This document shows, one piece after another, positions 9,634-20,044 of a DNA stretch of 64,000 nt. This DNA is from Enterococcus sp. 9D6_DIV0238 (lineage in GTDB: Bacteria; Bacillota; Bacilli; Lactobacillales; Enterococcaceae). The stretch is from NCBI RefSeq assembly GCF_002174455.2, contig NZ_CP147246.1, positions 1,205,501 to 1,269,500 on the forward strand. The letters are read 5' to 3'. Numbering within the stretch: the first letter of the stretch is position 1; each line of letters begins with the position of its first letter. The notes beneath the pieces are model-generated. The model did not search any database. It saw only the letters and a list, made by a program, of their open reading frames with translations, and was not told where the DNA came from. The position numbers and the translations under genes were made by a program.

Positions 9634-10956
9634 TTAGTCAAAAATGTTTGAGAAGAAGTCTTTGATTTTACCAGTAACTTTTTCACCAGATTCATGGATT
9701 TCTGAATCATCGTAATCTTCCTGTACACTATCAGCGTATGTATCATATTGAACCTCTTGCTGAACGGCAACTGATGGTGAGGATTTTACTTTTTCACCAG
9801 GGATCGCGCCTTTAGCAATATGGTAAATATCGCTAAGCTGAGCTGAATATTCTACAATACTGATCACATTTGTAAACACTGGGTTACGTAAGCCCATATG
9901 ATTAGGGACATACAATTTCACACTGGCATCGAAAATTTCTTGTGCTAGATCAACCACGCCTGGAAGACTTGCGCCGCCGCCAGTCAAAATGACACCGCCT
10001 GGTAATTCAAGTGCATCGATCTCATCTAATACTTCTTTTGATTTCTTGAAGATTTGTTCTACCCGAGCTTCGATGACTTCTGAAAGGTAACGTTCATCAA
10101 CCTTGATAGGTTCTGACTTACCGATCACATCAACAGGAAATTCTTCACTGACAGACGTTCTTTCAGGATAAGCATCACCATAGTTGATCTTCAATGCTTC
10201 TGCATTGTTGAATGATGTGTTCAACACGATCGAAACATCTTTTGTGACGAATTCGCCGCCTTCTTGATTGACATGTGTGAATTTCAGTTGTTTATCATGC
10301 ATTACAGAAGTCGTTGTTTGACCTCCGCCCATATCGATAACGATCGTACCGAAATCTTTTTCTCCATCTGAGAGAACTGTTTCAGTCAATGCTAATGGCA
10401 TGATTACTAGTTCATTTACTGTTAAGCCAGCTTTTTCGACACATTTTCTTGTATTGTGGATAATTGTTTTTGGTCCAGTAAAGACCACGCCGAACATTTC
10501 TAAACGAACGCCGATCATTCCTCTAGGATCTTTGATCCCTTCAAATCCATCTACTGTGAATTCTTGAGGCAAGATTGCAACGATTTGACGTTCAGGAGGA
10601 GTTGAACGAACCAGAGCTGCCGATGCTACATTCCGTACATCTTCATCAGTGATTTCTTTTGACTCACTACTTACAGCGATCATTCCTTGGCAATTTTCCA
10701 CTTCAAGTAAGTTTGCTGGTAACCCCACATTCACACTTTTAATTTGAATTCCCGCTTTTTCTTCTGCTTGTCTTACTGCTCTTTGAATTGCATTTACTGT
10801 TTTATCAATATCGACAATGATGCCTCGATTTAATCCATCAGATTTTGCATTACCTACGCCAATAATATTCATTTGACCTTCAATAAATTCAGCCACTACA
10901 ACTTTTACTGATGTTGTACCAATATCAAGGCCTACATACATTCCTGTCTTTGCCAT
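9634..10956 (-). CDS. ftsA: Cell division protein FtsA
   Basis: Actin-like ATPase that tethers FtsZ polymers to the membrane and recruits late division proteins. The N-terminus [19 protein letters not shown] holds phosphate loop 1; DMGGGQTT and GVILTGGGA are the other nucleotide-binding blocks. The last residues [14 protein letters not shown] form the membrane-binding amphipathic helix. The start at 10956 is preferred over an upstream alternative because AGGAGGAGG lies directly before it. Length 440 aa fits the family. Confidence 0.97.
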   Translation of the reverse strand: MAKTGMYVGLDIGTTSVKVVVAEFIEGQMNIIGVGNAKSDGLNRGIIVDIDKTVNAIQRAVRQAEEKAGIQIKSVNVGLPANLLEVENCQGMIAVSSESKEITDEDVRNVASAALVRSTPPERQIVAILPQEFTVDGFEGIKDPRGMIGVRLEMFGVVFTGPKTIIHNTRKCVEKAGLTVNELVIMPLALTETVLSDGEKDFGTIVIDMGGGQTTTSVMHDKQLKFTHVNQEGGEFVTKDVSIVLNTSFNNAEALKINYGDAYPERTSVSEEFPVDVIGKSEPIKVDERYLSEVIEARVEQIFKKSKEVLDEIDALELPGGVILTGGGASLPGVVDLAQEIFDASVKLYVPNHMGLRNPVFTNVISIVEYSAQLSDIYHIAKGAIPGEKVKSSPSVAVQQEVQYDTYADSVQEDYDDSEIHESGEKVTGKIKDFFSNIFD

Positions 10957-11116
10957 GAATGGGGTTCCTCCTCCTATTAATTCCAATATGCAACAGGATT
11001 AAAAAGTCCTGCTGACATATATATTTTTTATGAATACTCACTTCTTTCAATTTTACCATAAACAAGGGCTTTTTAGAAAGCAGATTCTACTATTTTTTCT
11101 TTTTATTTTCTTAATT

Positions 11117-12151
11117 TTATTCCAGCACCTCAGATGTTTCTTCCGTACTGTCTTCGGTCTCCCCATTATTAAAAGGATATGAGAAAATCCCGACCTCCAT
11201 ATCGATAATCCCAGGGTCCTCCATTTGGCTGGCTACCTTCCCGTAATACGCCATTTTCTGCTCTAATTGAGAAATATTTACGATCACTTCATTCGCATCT
11301 TTCATATGAAGATTGATCAATTCCTTATTTGCATTAGAAGGTGCGTAACGAATTTCAGAGATATTTTGCTTAGTCTCTTCCGGCAGCTTATTATAAGAAT
11401 TTATTAAATTTCGGATGATTTCCTGATCTTTAAAATTCTGAAAAACCGGCATTCCGCTAGCTGGCGCCTTCATTTCTTCTGGTAAAATCTTTCCATTTTC
11501 CAAAATAGGATGATATATCCCACCAACTGACTCCAACGCAACTACTTTATATTCTTCAATTTTGATGTTAAAAGAGTTGATACCATTCAATGAAATCGTT
11601 GCTTTTTTCACGCGCGGCAGTTGGCGTTTGATTTTTTCTTCGTAAATTTTTCTATCACCAAACTGTTCCCAAAGACTTGTGCCTTTTTCAAGCTTGGACT
11701 GTGTGATCACGCTTTGACTATCTACAGACTTATTTCCAGTGACACCGATATTGCCCAATTTACTCAACGGTGAAACAAAATAAAGTACAATCAGAATTGC
11801 AATCAGAAAAACAGACACGATCAATGTCAATCGACGATACAATCTCGTATTACGTACTTTTTTTATATTTGGTAAGCGGTCTGCAAAAGATTCGTAAGTT
11901 TTTTGCTGTTTTTCCTCAGGTTCAGAATCTTCTGATGGTATCTCCTCTATTGATTCTGCTTCTTTTTCATCCTCGCTCTCTTCCGTATCATCAGAAACTA
12001 CAGAAGGATTCCAGCTTGGTTGATCTCCTTGTGTTTTTAAATATTCCAAGTTTTCTTTTTGCCATGGGGTCAACGATTGTTCATCAATCGACTCGACTGT
12101 TTCTTCCGATGAGTCTTTTGTTCCCCCTGGATCTTCTTTCTTCTTACTAAT
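11117..12151 (-). CDS. divIB: Cell division protein DivIB/FtsQ, probable AUU start
   Basis: Bitopic division protein that scaffolds FtsL and FtsB at the septum. There is a long acidic cytoplasmic tail, one membrane helix (LTLIVSVFLIAILIVLYFV), a POTRA domain (LGNIGVTGNKSVDSQSV onward) and a Glu-rich end. The obvious conserved frame continues upstream of the first TTG/ATG to a stop 6 nt beyond an ATT codon at 12151, and no canonical start lies in that stretch. GGGGGGTG lies 6 nt before this ATT, while the downstream TTG (12073) has no ribosome binding site, so ATT (344 aa) is proposed. If the TTG is used, the protein is 318 aa. Confidence 0.85.
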   Translation of the reverse strand: MSKKKEDPGGTKDSSEETVESIDEQSLTPWQKENLEYLKTQGDQPSWNPSVVSDDTEESEDEKEAESIEEIPSEDSEPEEKQQKTYESFADRLPNIKKVRNTRLYRRLTLIVSVFLIAILIVLYFVSPLSKLGNIGVTGNKSVDSQSVITQSKLEKGTSLWEQFGDRKIYEEKIKRQLPRVKKATISLNGINSFNIKIEEYKVVALESVGGIYHPILENGKILPEEMKAPASGMPVFQNFKDQEIIRNLINSYNKLPEETKQNISEIRYAPSNANKELINLHMKDANEVIVNISQLEQKMAYYGKVASQMEDPGIIDMEVGIFSYPFNNGETEDSTEETSEVLE

Positions 12152-12166
12152 CTTTTACACCCCCCA

Positions 12167-13258
12167 TCAAGTAATTTCTTTCACCACTGCGTATAAACGA
12201 TCACTAGCATCCGGGATACCTTCTTTTTTAGAAGCCTGAGCCATTGCTTGATGGCGTTCATCATTCAACAAAATGGCATCGATCTCTGCAACTAATTTTT
12301 CACCAGTCAGCTCTTGATCAGTGATCATTTCAACTGCTCCTGATTTAACCAAACTTTGTGCATTTTTTGTTTGGTGATCATTTGTTACATATGGACTTGG
12401 TACCAAGATCGCAGGTAAACCTAGAGCCGTAAATTCAGCTATAGACGTTGCTCCAGCTCTACCGACCATTAGATCGACCGCTGCCAGCACTTGAGTCATT
12501 TTATTAATATACGGCTGAATGCTTATGTTCGTCAATTTCTTTTCTGAAAGCTTTAATGTTTCTTTTAATTCTTTGTAGTATCGCTCTCCGGAAGCATATA
12601 AAACCTGATATTCCTTTTCTTCGAATAAAGGAAACGCCTCAATGAATGCTTGATTGATTTTCAAAGCACCGCGACTGCCGCCAAAAATGACCACTGTTCT
12701 TTTATCAGGATGTAGTCCAAACTCTTTTAGAACATCTGTTTTTTCAGTCATCACAACTTCTTGCGCACGAGGATTTCCGGTTAAAACAATTTTTTCTTTA
12801 GGAAAATATTCAGCCACATCTGGGAAACAGATAGCCACTTTTGTCGCATATCTACTTAAAAATTTATTTGTTATCCCTGGTATGCTGTTTTGCTCATGAA
12901 TAATCGTAGGGATTTTCAATTGTTTCGCTGCATAAACGACAGAGCCTGAAACATACCCCCCAGTTCCGATTACGACATCCGGCTTAAACTCTTTAATGAT
13001 TTTTTTAGCTTTTCCAATACTATTGAGGAAAAGATAAATCGTTTTAAAATTTTGCGGACTCAATGAGCGTCGGAATCCTTGTATCTCAATTGTTTTAAAT
13101 GGAATATCATAGTTCGGAACGATTTGACTTTCTAATCCATTTTCTGTTCCTACATACATAAACTCTGTATTAGGTTCTAATGCTCTAACGTGATCAACAA
13201 AAGCCAATGCTGGATAAATATGTCCGCCTGTTCCGCCTCCGGTTATCAATATCTTCAT
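12167..13258 (-). CDS. murG: UDP-GlcNAc transferase MurG
   Basis: Peripheral membrane glycosyltransferase that adds GlcNAc to lipid I to give lipid II on the cytoplasmic face. The 363-aa GT28 enzyme has the N-terminal [13 protein letters not shown] loop, [16 protein letters not shown], and the C-terminal nucleotide-binding [11 protein letters not shown] and [10 protein letters not shown] motifs. It starts 7 bp after murD in the same operon and precedes divIB. Confidence 0.98.
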   Translation of the reverse strand: MKILITGGGTGGHIYPALAFVDHVRALEPNTEFMYVGTENGLESQIVPNYDIPFKTIEIQGFRRSLSPQNFKTIYLFLNSIGKAKKIIKEFKPDVVIGTGGYVSGSVVYAAKQLKIPTIIHEQNSIPGITNKFLSRYATKVAICFPDVAEYFPKEKIVLTGNPRAQEVVMTEKTDVLKEFGLHPDKRTVVIFGGSRGALKINQAFIEAFPLFEEKEYQVLYASGERYYKELKETLKLSEKKLTNISIQPYINKMTQVLAAVDLMVGRAGATSIAEFTALGLPAILVPSPYVTNDHQTKNAQSLVKSGAVEMITDQELTGEKLVAEIDAILLNDERHQAMAQASKKEGIPDASDRLYAVVKEIT

Positions 13259-13265
13259 AATTCTC

Positions 13266-14636
13266 TCACTTTTCTTTGTCTTTTAGCTGCTGCATCGCTT
13301 GAATAAACGCTTCTCCGCGTATTTCAAAGTTAGGATATTGATCCCAGCTAGCACATGCAGGCGATAATAGAATAGTATCATTTTTTTCGGAAAAATCATA
13401 GGCATCTTGTACGGCTGTCTGGACATTTTCAGTCAAGTGAATCTCTTTCACACCAGCTGCAAGAGCAACTTGTTCCAATTTTCCTTTTGTTTCTCCGAAT
13501 AAATAAATCGCTTTGACACCTTTTAATGAAGGAATCAGCTCATCAAACTCATTTCCTCGATCCAATCCGCCTGCTAACAAAATAAGTGTAGAGTGATCGA
13601 ATCCACTTAAAGCCATTTCTGTCGCTAAAATATTGGTAGCTTTTGAATCATTGTAGAACTTGCGACTGGCTATTTCTCCGACATATTGCGTGCGATGCGG
13701 AACTCCAGTAAATACCATCAGGGTCTGCTTAATCGCAGCTGTCGAAACATTTTTTAATTTTGCAACTGTAACTGCAGCAAGGGCATTCTCAATATTATGA
13801 CTACCGGGAACGCCTAATTCTGCAGCATCCATGATATATTCATCTTTGTAGTAAATTTTCTCTTCTGAAAGATAGGCACCAGCAACTTTTTCTTTTGTTG
13901 AAAATGGAATGATCGTTGCTTTTGTTGTTTTACTCAATTCTTGTAATTCTCCCTGATTCCAATTTAACACAAGAAAATCTGTTTCTTGCATATTTTCCTG
14001 TAGTGCCCATTTCGCTTTGACATATTCTTCTCTTGATCCGTGATAATCGATGTGCGCTTCATAAATGTTCGTTATGACCGCAATGTGCGGACGAAATGTT
14101 TGAATACCCATCAATTGAAAGCTTGATAATTCCATGACGATATCATCTACTTCTTTTGCTTCCTCAGCTACTTCACTTGCAGGATACCCGATATTTCCAG
14201 CTAATCTAGCTGTACCATTGGTTCGTTCAGCATTTAAGAGTAATCCGATCATCGTTGTCGTTGTCGTTTTACCGTTCGTTCCGGTAATACCAATGATTGG
14301 ACATTCAGCAATTTGATAAGCCAGTTCAACTTCTGTAATGATCGGCAACTTCATTTCCAGCGCTTTTTCTACCAATGGGTTCGTGTAAGGAATCCCTGGA
14401 TTTTTGACGATCAAAGAAAAATCTTCATCTAATAACTCAATTGGATGTCCACCCGTAACAACACGAATACCCAAGGTTAATAAATCTTGGGCTTCCGGGT
14501 TTTGATCAAATTGTTTAAAATCATTCACTGTTACAAATGCACCTAGCTCATGAAGCAATTTCGCTGCACTAACACCGCTTTTTGCCAGCCCAAGAACAAG
14601 GACTTTTTTGTTTTCATAATCAGTAATTTTTTTCAT
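13266..14636 (-). CDS. murD: UDP-MurNAc-L-Ala:D-Glu ligase MurD
   Basis: Cytoplasmic ATP-dependent ligase that adds D-glutamate to UDP-MurNAc-L-alanine. The 456-aa protein has the Rossmann start [15 protein letters not shown], the Mur-ligase ATP loop [12 protein letters not shown] near residue 117, the [12 protein letters not shown] metal/substrate block and a C-terminal FNDSKATN and [20 protein letters not shown]. An unusually long gap (382 bp) with three repeats separates its start from mraY. Confidence 0.98.
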   Translation of the reverse strand: MKKITDYENKKVLVLGLAKSGVSAAKLLHELGAFVTVNDFKQFDQNPEAQDLLTLGIRVVTGGHPIELLDEDFSLIVKNPGIPYTNPLVEKALEMKLPIITEVELAYQIAECPIIGITGTNGKTTTTTMIGLLLNAERTNGTARLAGNIGYPASEVAEEAKEVDDIVMELSSFQLMGIQTFRPHIAVITNIYEAHIDYHGSREEYVKAKWALQENMQETDFLVLNWNQGELQELSKTTKATIIPFSTKEKVAGAYLSEEKIYYKDEYIMDAAELGVPGSHNIENALAAVTVAKLKNVSTAAIKQTLMVFTGVPHRTQYVGEIASRKFYNDSKATNILATEMALSGFDHSTLILLAGGLDRGNEFDELIPSLKGVKAIYLFGETKGKLEQVALAAGVKEIHLTENVQTAVQDAYDFSEKNDTILLSPACASWDQYPNFEIRGEAFIQAMQQLKDKEK

Positions 14637-14654
14637 AATCTATTCTCCTTATCT

Positions 14655-15003
14655 TAGAAAAGCTGAAAGAAGCAGACAACTCTGTAGAAAATTAGAAATC
14701 TGAGATTGGAACGCTCTTCGTTCCAATCGAGGATTTTCTATTTTCCTAAGCGTTACTTCTTGAAGCTAGACATTTAAAAGCTAAAAGAAGCGGGTAGTCT
14801 TGTAGAAAGTTAGGAAATTTGATATGAAACGTTCTTTGTTTCCTATCATAATTTGTCTACTTTCCTAAAGACTGCTTCTTGAAGCTAGACATTTAAAAGC
14901 CGAAAAAAGCGGGTAACTCTGTAGAAAATTAGCAATCTTTGATCGGAACACTCTTCGTTCCAGTCAAAGATCGTCTATTTTCTTAAAAGTTGCTTCTAGA
15001 TAC
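14655..15003. repeat. Three tandem ~118-bp hairpin repeats between mraY and murD
   Basis: Units begin at about 14661, 14779 and 14898 (periods 118 and 119). Each has the order AG(C)..AAAGAAGC, GTAGAAA(A/G)TTAG, then an inverted pair around a short CTCTTC/GTTCTT-type loop, and closes with TTTTC..GCTTCT. The inner stem is GGAAC/GTTCC in units 1 and 3 but GAAAC/GTTTC in unit 2, so both arms change together. This supports selection for a folded RNA or DNA structure. The array fills almost all of the 382-bp gap and lies inside the dcw transcription unit. Confidence 0.85.
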
Positions 15004-15018
15004 ATCAATGAATAATCG

Positions 15019-15984
15019 TTAGAAAATGATCCACAGAGTAACTCCTGAACAAACTAACGCTGTAAGCCAAAAGACAATATCGATTTTCCATTCCGACCAA
15101 CCGCACATTTCAAAGTGATGGTGGATCGGTGACATCTTAAAAATTCTTTTGCCAAATAATTTAAATGAAGTTACTTGTAAAATCACGCTTGCCGTCTCAC
15201 AGACATAAACTAACCCAATCAATAACAATGTCCATTCTTGTCGTAAAATAATTGAAATTGCAGCAAGTAAACCGCCAAGAGCAAGTGAGCCAACATCACC
15301 CATAAATATTTTGGCTGGCTTCTTATTATAAGGGAAGAAACCAAGCAAACCACCGATCACACTTAAACAAATGATCACTACATCAAACTGTTGTTGTTTC
15401 CAAGCAATGATAGCGTAAGTTCCAAATGAAATCGTTCCTAATCCAGCAACTAACCCATCGATCCCGTCAGTTAGATTCACTGCATTCGAAAAACCAACCA
15501 GCCAAAAAATCACAAATAAGCCATAAAAAATGCCTAACGGCAATGTAGTGATTCCAAAAAGATCTAATGAATCCGGCAAGCCTTCTGAACGATAAACTGC
15601 ATAAAAAACAACTCCACCGATAATTTGTCCAACTAATTTTTGACGTGAGTTCAAGCCCATATTTCTTTTTTTGAACACTTTGATGAAATCATCAAGAAAA
15701 CCTAATAGTCCATAAAGAACTAAAATAAACAAAATAATAAGTAAAGAAGGAGTGAACTCTTGTTTCCACAATCCCACTAATAGCGATGTGATAAAGCTAG
15801 CAACTAAGAAAACCAAACCGCCCATAGTCGGCGTGCCTGTTTTCACATTATGCCAAGTCGGTCCATCTTCTCGTGTTGTCTGACCTTGTTTTTTCATTTG
15901 AAAATATCCGATAAACACCGGCATCACTGCTACTGTAATAGCAAAGCTAAAGGCGATCGGGATAAAAATTTGCGTCCACTCCAT
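15019..15984 (-). CDS. mraY: Phospho-MurNAc-pentapeptide transferase MraY
   Basis: Polytopic membrane enzyme that moves phospho-MurNAc-pentapeptide to undecaprenyl phosphate, making lipid I. The 321-aa protein has about ten membrane helices and the catalytic family motifs [15 protein letters not shown] with the DD pair, [21 protein letters not shown], and the C-terminal [14 protein letters not shown] histidine cluster. It follows the PBP gene by 54 bp. Confidence 0.98.
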   Translation of the reverse strand: MEWTQIFIPIAFSFAITVAVMPVFIGYFQMKKQGQTTREDGPTWHNVKTGTPTMGGLVFLVASFITSLLVGLWKQEFTPSLLIILFILVLYGLLGFLDDFIKVFKKRNMGLNSRQKLVGQIIGGVVFYAVYRSEGLPDSLDLFGITTLPLGIFYGLFVIFWLVGFSNAVNLTDGIDGLVAGLGTISFGTYAIIAWKQQQFDVVIICLSVIGGLLGFFPYNKKPAKIFMGDVGSLALGGLLAAISIILRQEWTLLLIGLVYVCETASVILQVTSFKLFGKRIFKMSPIHHHFEMCGWSEWKIDIVFWLTALVCSGVTLWIIF

Positions 15985-16038
15985 GATATCTCTCCTAATT
16001 ATTCCACTCTTTTTATGTTACCCAGCATTTTTAACTAA

Positions 16039-17913
16039 TTATTTTGCAGTTTCAACTGTTCCCGTTGACTGACTATCTGCAGAATCCATCACAACTTTCA
16101 TCAATGGATTAGCAATTTTTGCAAGTGCTTCTCTTGTGTATGTTTGAGGTTTTTTCATCGTTAGATATAAAATGTATTCCGGATTGTCTGCAGGAACCAT
16201 TTCGACAACAGAATAGGTGTAATCTGTCAAACCAGCCATATAGCCATTATCACCAGTGATTTGAGCCGTTCCTGTTTTAGCAGCAACATGATAGCCCGGT
16301 ACAGTATACACATCATAGGCAATTCCATACGTTGGATCTTCCACTGTATCTATCATATATGTCCGAATATCACTTGCCGCTTGAGGTGTAACAACTTGCT
16401 GTCCAACTTGTTGCGGCTGAGTGACCTTCTCATCACCTGTATTTTTATCTACGATTTTACTGATATATTGAGGCTTCAGCATCGAGCCATCGTTAGCAAT
16501 AGCAGTAAAGGCCTGCATCATTTGAAAATTGGTCACATCGATTGCTTGTCCAAATGAAGACATCGCCTGATCGACCCAGTTATCTCCTGGAAGGCTTCCA
16601 GCAGATTCACCCGCTAAACCTGAATTTGTTGATTTACCAAACCCAAATTTTTCTAAGTAGGATTTCCACTTTTCGCCGCCCATACTTTGTTCTAACGTCA
16701 GCATCCCAACATTACTTGACCAAGAGATGGCCTGACGGAAAGTCAACGTACCGATCGCACCAAAATCATGATCGTTTACCGTACGGTCATCCAGCTTATA
16801 GCCACCAGCCGGATAAGCAAACGTTGCATTTGGATTAAATTTTCCATCTTGAATCGCTGCTGCTGCAGTAAATAGTTTCATCGTAGAACCAGGTTCAAAT
16901 TTATCCTCAACTAAAAGATTACGCCAAATAGCATCTTTGCCTAACCCTTCTTTAGTTTCAGGATTGAATGACGGCCGTTGTGACATAGCGATGATCTCAC
17001 CAGTTTTAGCTTTCATCAGCATCGCAGTCATTTCTTCTGGTTTATATTCTTCTAAAACAGGATCCATGAGTGTTTCCAATTGACTTTGGATCCGCATATC
17101 TAATGTTGTGTAGATATCTTTTCCGTCAACTGCCTTTTTCTCACTAGCGATCGTTCCAGGGAGCGGATTACCATAGACATCTTTTTTATAATCGATTTTC
17201 CCGTCTGTTCCGCTTAAAATATCATTGTAAGATTCTTCCAAGCCCATTTTCCCAACTAGACCTTTAGCATCGTCGTCTGCATCTGCTGCATCTGTGTATC
17301 CAATAAAATGAGAGGCAAATACGCCATTAGGATAAATCCGGGCTGGATGTCCTTCAAAATAAAGACCAGCCAATTTTTTCTCTTTTAATTCATCTTCAAT
17401 TTTTTGCCGTGTCTCTAACGTGATATTTTTTCCTTTAGAACCGAATTCGACTTGGAATTTTACCGTACCGTCTTCGTTAACTCCCGCATTCAAATATTTT
17501 AATGCTTCCTCTTTGCTAAGCTCTGTGTTTCTATCTAAAATCTCAGCTAACGCATCAAAATCTTTCTTTTGTGCATAAAGTTTCTTGTTTTCTTCACCTA
17601 AATAAGTTTCAGACAAAATCGCGTAAACAGAATAGGATGTTGCATCTTCTGCGATCACTTCGCCATTACGATCTAAAATAGCTCCTCTTTTCGCTTTCAC
17701 TACACGACTGCCTTGGTAAAGAGCAGCTGTTTTCTCAGGTAGCGAAACACCCGCTACTTTTCCTACAGCGACGATATACGTCAATCTAAAGGCAAATAAA
17801 AAGAACAATCCAATACTCGTAGCAAATAAAATAATGCCTACTTTTTTACGATTGTTCATTGGATTTAAGTTCTTCTTTTTGACAAAATTCTTTATTTTAT
17901 TTTTCATACTCAT
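16039..17913 (-). CDS. ftsI: Division class B penicillin-binding protein (PBP2x/FtsI-like)
   Basis: Septal transpeptidase that crosslinks peptidoglycan. The 624-aa protein has one membrane anchor (residues ~24-48), a dimerisation domain (PBP_dimer, about 70-250) and the transpeptidase domain with S343-T-M-K346, S399-S-N401 and K546-T-G548. Only about 75 residues follow KTG, so the C-terminal PASTA repeats present in pneumococcal PBP2x are not seen. Its ATG overlaps the ftsL stop as TAATG, which suggests translational coupling. Confidence 0.95.
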   Translation of the reverse strand: MSMKNKIKNFVKKKNLNPMNNRKKVGIILFATSIGLFFLFAFRLTYIVAVGKVAGVSLPEKTAALYQGSRVVKAKRGAILDRNGEVIAEDATSYSVYAILSETYLGEENKKLYAQKKDFDALAEILDRNTELSKEEALKYLNAGVNEDGTVKFQVEFGSKGKNITLETRQKIEDELKEKKLAGLYFEGHPARIYPNGVFASHFIGYTDAADADDDAKGLVGKMGLEESYNDILSGTDGKIDYKKDVYGNPLPGTIASEKKAVDGKDIYTTLDMRIQSQLETLMDPVLEEYKPEEMTAMLMKAKTGEIIAMSQRPSFNPETKEGLGKDAIWRNLLVEDKFEPGSTMKLFTAAAAIQDGKFNPNATFAYPAGGYKLDDRTVNDHDFGAIGTLTFRQAISWSSNVGMLTLEQSMGGEKWKSYLEKFGFGKSTNSGLAGESAGSLPGDNWVDQAMSSFGQAIDVTNFQMMQAFTAIANDGSMLKPQYISKIVDKNTGDEKVTQPQQVGQQVVTPQAASDIRTYMIDTVEDPTYGIAYDVYTVPGYHVAAKTGTAQITGDNGYMAGLTDYTYSVVEMVPADNPEYILYLTMKKPQTYTREALAKIANPLMKVVMDSADSQSTGTVETAK

Positions 17914-18314
17914 TATTTCACGTTCCTTATGTTATCAAGGTTATCTGAAAGTCCTTTGCTCTTTGCAACATCCTTGATTCGATCTGCTTTTGATAATTCA
18001 TTTTTTTGTTGTTCTAATTTCAAAGCAGACTCTTCTTTTTCTTGGATCGTCGCTTGCGTTTCAGTGATTTCATTCGTCATTTGTGTAATAGATGTACGTA
18101 CTTGAATGGTGAGAACCGCTATACCAATAATCGCTACTAACAACAAAAAGCCGATGGTCTTTTCTAAGAGTGAGATATTTCTCAGCTTCCTTTTCGGAGA
18201 TTGGGGTAGGTTTGGATTTTTTTGAATTTTTGGTTCATGTTCAACCTCTACGATTGGCTCATCCATTACTGGAACATCGTATTGAAAATCATCCAGTCTT
18301 TTTAACTCAGCCAT
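17913..18314 (-). CDS. ftsL: Cell division protein FtsL
   Basis: Small bitopic division protein of 133 aa that forms a complex with DivIB and FtsB-like partners. A charged cytoplasmic N-tail is followed by one membrane helix (TIGFLLLVAIIGIAVLTIQV) and an extracellular coiled coil (to the C-terminus). The start at 18314 is chosen over an upstream alternative because GGAAGGGG precedes the MAELKRLDDF start. Position between rsmH and the PBP is diagnostic, since the primary sequence is poorly conserved. Confidence 0.92.
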   Translation of the reverse strand: MAELKRLDDFQYDVPVMDEPIVEVEHEPKIQKNPNLPQSPKRKLRNISLLEKTIGFLLLVAIIGIAVLTIQVRTSITQMTNEITETQATIQEKEESALKLEQQKNELSKADRIKDVAKSKGLSDNLDNIRNVK

Positions 18315-18330
18315 CTCGGTACCCCTTCCT

Positions 18331-19290
18331 CTAATTGATTGATTTTGCCTTTTCGGCAATTCTTAGTTTTGCACTTCTTGAGCGATTATTTTCCGCCAAT
18401 TCAGTCTCACCTGGTAAAATTGGCTTTCTTGTGATTACTTTTAGTTCTGGTTGAAACTCTTCCGGCACGACTGGGATTCCCGGAGGTAGATCTTGTATCG
18501 TGCTGTATTCTTTAAACATTGTTTTAACGATTCGGTCTTCTAAAGAGTGAAACGTGATCACACTGATCCGACCATTTTTATTTAATAAAGCAATTGCTTG
18601 CTCCAATGACTCTTCTACAACACTTAATTCATCATTCACAGCGATTCGGATCGCTTGAAAAATCCGTTTTGCAGGATGACCGCCTTTTCTTCTGGCTGGT
18701 GCCGGAATGGCTGTCTTGATGATTTCTACCAACTCACCAGTTGTCTTGATCGGTTCTTTTGCACGAACACGCTCAATTTCTCTGGCTACTTGTTTTGAAA
18801 ATTTTTCTTCACCGTAACGGAAGAAAATTTTCACTAATTCATTATAACTATATTCATTAACTACATTATATGCAGATAATTCCGCTTCTTGATCCATCCT
18901 CATATCGAGAGGTGCATCTTGGTGATAGCTGAATCCTCGTTCGGCTTCATCCAACTGAGGTGAAGAAACACCTAAGTCGTATAAAATACCATCAACCTGA
19001 TCGATTCCTTGTTCAGCCAATTTTTCTTTAAGATGTCGAAAATTCGACTTGATAAAAGTCACCATACCTTTATCAACATATTGTTTTAATCGTTGTGCTG
19101 CAAAATCCAACGCATTTTGGTCTTGATCGAATGCGTACAAGTGACCTTGTTCACTCAATTTCGAAAGTAAGTATTCGCTATGACCTGCGCCACCTAATGT
19201 ACAATCGACATAGATGCCGTCTTCTTTCACTTGTAACCCGTCTACCGTCTCTTTTAATAAAACAGTATAATGCTGAAAGTCCTTCGTCAT
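18331..19290 (-). CDS. rsmH: 16S rRNA m4C1402 methyltransferase RsmH
   Basis: SAM-dependent enzyme (MraW) that methylates N4 of C1402 in the ribosomal P-site. The 319-aa protein starts [19 protein letters not shown] and has the SAM-binding [14 protein letters not shown] loop, [38 protein letters not shown] and [11 protein letters not shown]. The start at 19290 is backed by GGAG 5 nt upstream. It follows mraZ by 13 bp. Confidence 0.97.
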   Translation of the reverse strand: MTKDFQHYTVLLKETVDGLQVKEDGIYVDCTLGGAGHSEYLLSKLSEQGHLYAFDQDQNALDFAAQRLKQYVDKGMVTFIKSNFRHLKEKLAEQGIDQVDGILYDLGVSSPQLDEAERGFSYHQDAPLDMRMDQEAELSAYNVVNEYSYNELVKIFFRYGEEKFSKQVAREIERVRAKEPIKTTGELVEIIKTAIPAPARRKGGHPAKRIFQAIRIAVNDELSVVEESLEQAIALLNKNGRISVITFHSLEDRIVKTMFKEYSTIQDLPPGIPVVPEEFQPELKVITRKPILPGETELAENNRSRSAKLRIAEKAKSIN

Positions 19291-19303
19291 AATGCTCCTC
19301 TTC

Positions 19304-19735
19304 CTAAAAACCAAAATCAATCATTGTTTCTGCAATTTCATCAAAATTCTCTTCAGCTTCTGTAGAAAACTCTTGCCAGCGGGCTTCATCCCAAATCTCG
19401 ATTCGATTTGAAACACCAATGATGACACAAGCTTTTTCTAAACTACCATGTGTTCTGAGCGCAGCAGGGATATTGATCCTACCTTGCTTATCGATCTCAC
19501 ATTCTGTTGCAGCCGAATAAAAAAAGCGGACAAATGTACGGGCATCCTTCTTAGCTAAAGGCATTTCTTTCAACTTTTCCTCTAGTTGTTCCCATTCGGA
19601 CATTGGATAACCAAATAAACAGCCATCCATCCCTCTTGTGACTACAAATTTCTCGCCGAGTTGGTCGCGAAATTTAGCAGGTACGATGAGTCGGCCTTTG
19701 GCATCTATATTATGTTGAAATTCACCCATAAACAT
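19304..19735 (-). CDS. mraZ: Transcriptional regulator MraZ
   Basis: 143-aa DNA-binding protein with two AbrB-like SpoVT domains, first gene of the dcw cluster. [20 protein letters not shown] starts domain 1 and [15 protein letters not shown] starts domain 2. The length is exactly typical when the ATG at 19735 is used. MraZ binds repeated elements upstream of its own gene and represses or tunes dcw expression; a matching three-copy repeat lies just upstream at 19771-19800. Confidence 0.96.
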   Translation of the reverse strand: MFMGEFQHNIDAKGRLIVPAKFRDQLGEKFVVTRGMDGCLFGYPMSEWEQLEEKLKEMPLAKKDARTFVRFFYSAATECEIDKQGRINIPAALRTHGSLEKACVIIGVSNRIEIWDEARWQEFSTEAEENFDEIAETMIDFGF

Positions 19736-19770
19736 AGCCAATATTCCCCACTTTTCCACTTGATAGAAAC

Positions 19771-19800
19771 AGTCTACCACATCCTACCACTTTCTACCAC
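19771..19800 (-). promoter_or_regulatory. MraZ-box-like operator (three 10-bp repeats)
   Basis: On the minus strand, GTGGTAG recurs three times at an exact 10-bp period, upstream of mraZ (minus 36 to minus 65 from its start). MraZ of other bacteria binds three or four short G-rich repeats spaced 10 bp apart, so autoregulation is likely. A further AAGTGGAAAAGTGGGG stretch lies between these repeats and the gene (19747-19762). Confidence 0.75.
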
Positions 19801-19842
19801 CAAAAACGTAGAATCTTCTTCCTTTTAATTGTTATTTAAAAG

Positions 19843-19860
19843 TTTTGTAATATTACAAAA
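19843..19860. promoter_or_regulatory. 18-bp palindrome in the dcw promoter region
   Basis: TTTTGTAATATTACAAAA is a perfect inverted repeat 108 bp upstream of mraZ. The minus strand reads TTGTAA here and TAACAA about 18 bp downstream, a weak sigma-A-like pair that could be the dcw promoter. It may be an operator; no regulator can be named from sequence. Confidence 0.45.
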
Positions 19861-20044
19861 TGAAGGGAAGTTTTTCAAAAAACGCTCTCATCGCCTATAA
19901 AACAGTATTTGAAAGATCAAACCATACATTTCAGCCACTCTTCATTCTCATAAAATTATTACAAAAAATGTTAGTGGTGGGAAGTGGAGGGAAATGTTCA
20001 TTTCCCCCACGCAAAGTCATACTATTCATTTTCATCAAAAAGAT

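Noticed and set aside
8488..9665. Several long antisense ORFs opposite ftsZ, ileS, murD and mraY
   Set aside because: They lack ribosome binding sites and follow the codon pattern of the genes on the other strand.
14655..15003. Possible CRISPR or small-gene array between mraY and murD
   Set aside because: The whole ~118-bp unit is repeated with hairpin symmetry, with no spacers and no ORF with a ribosome binding site.
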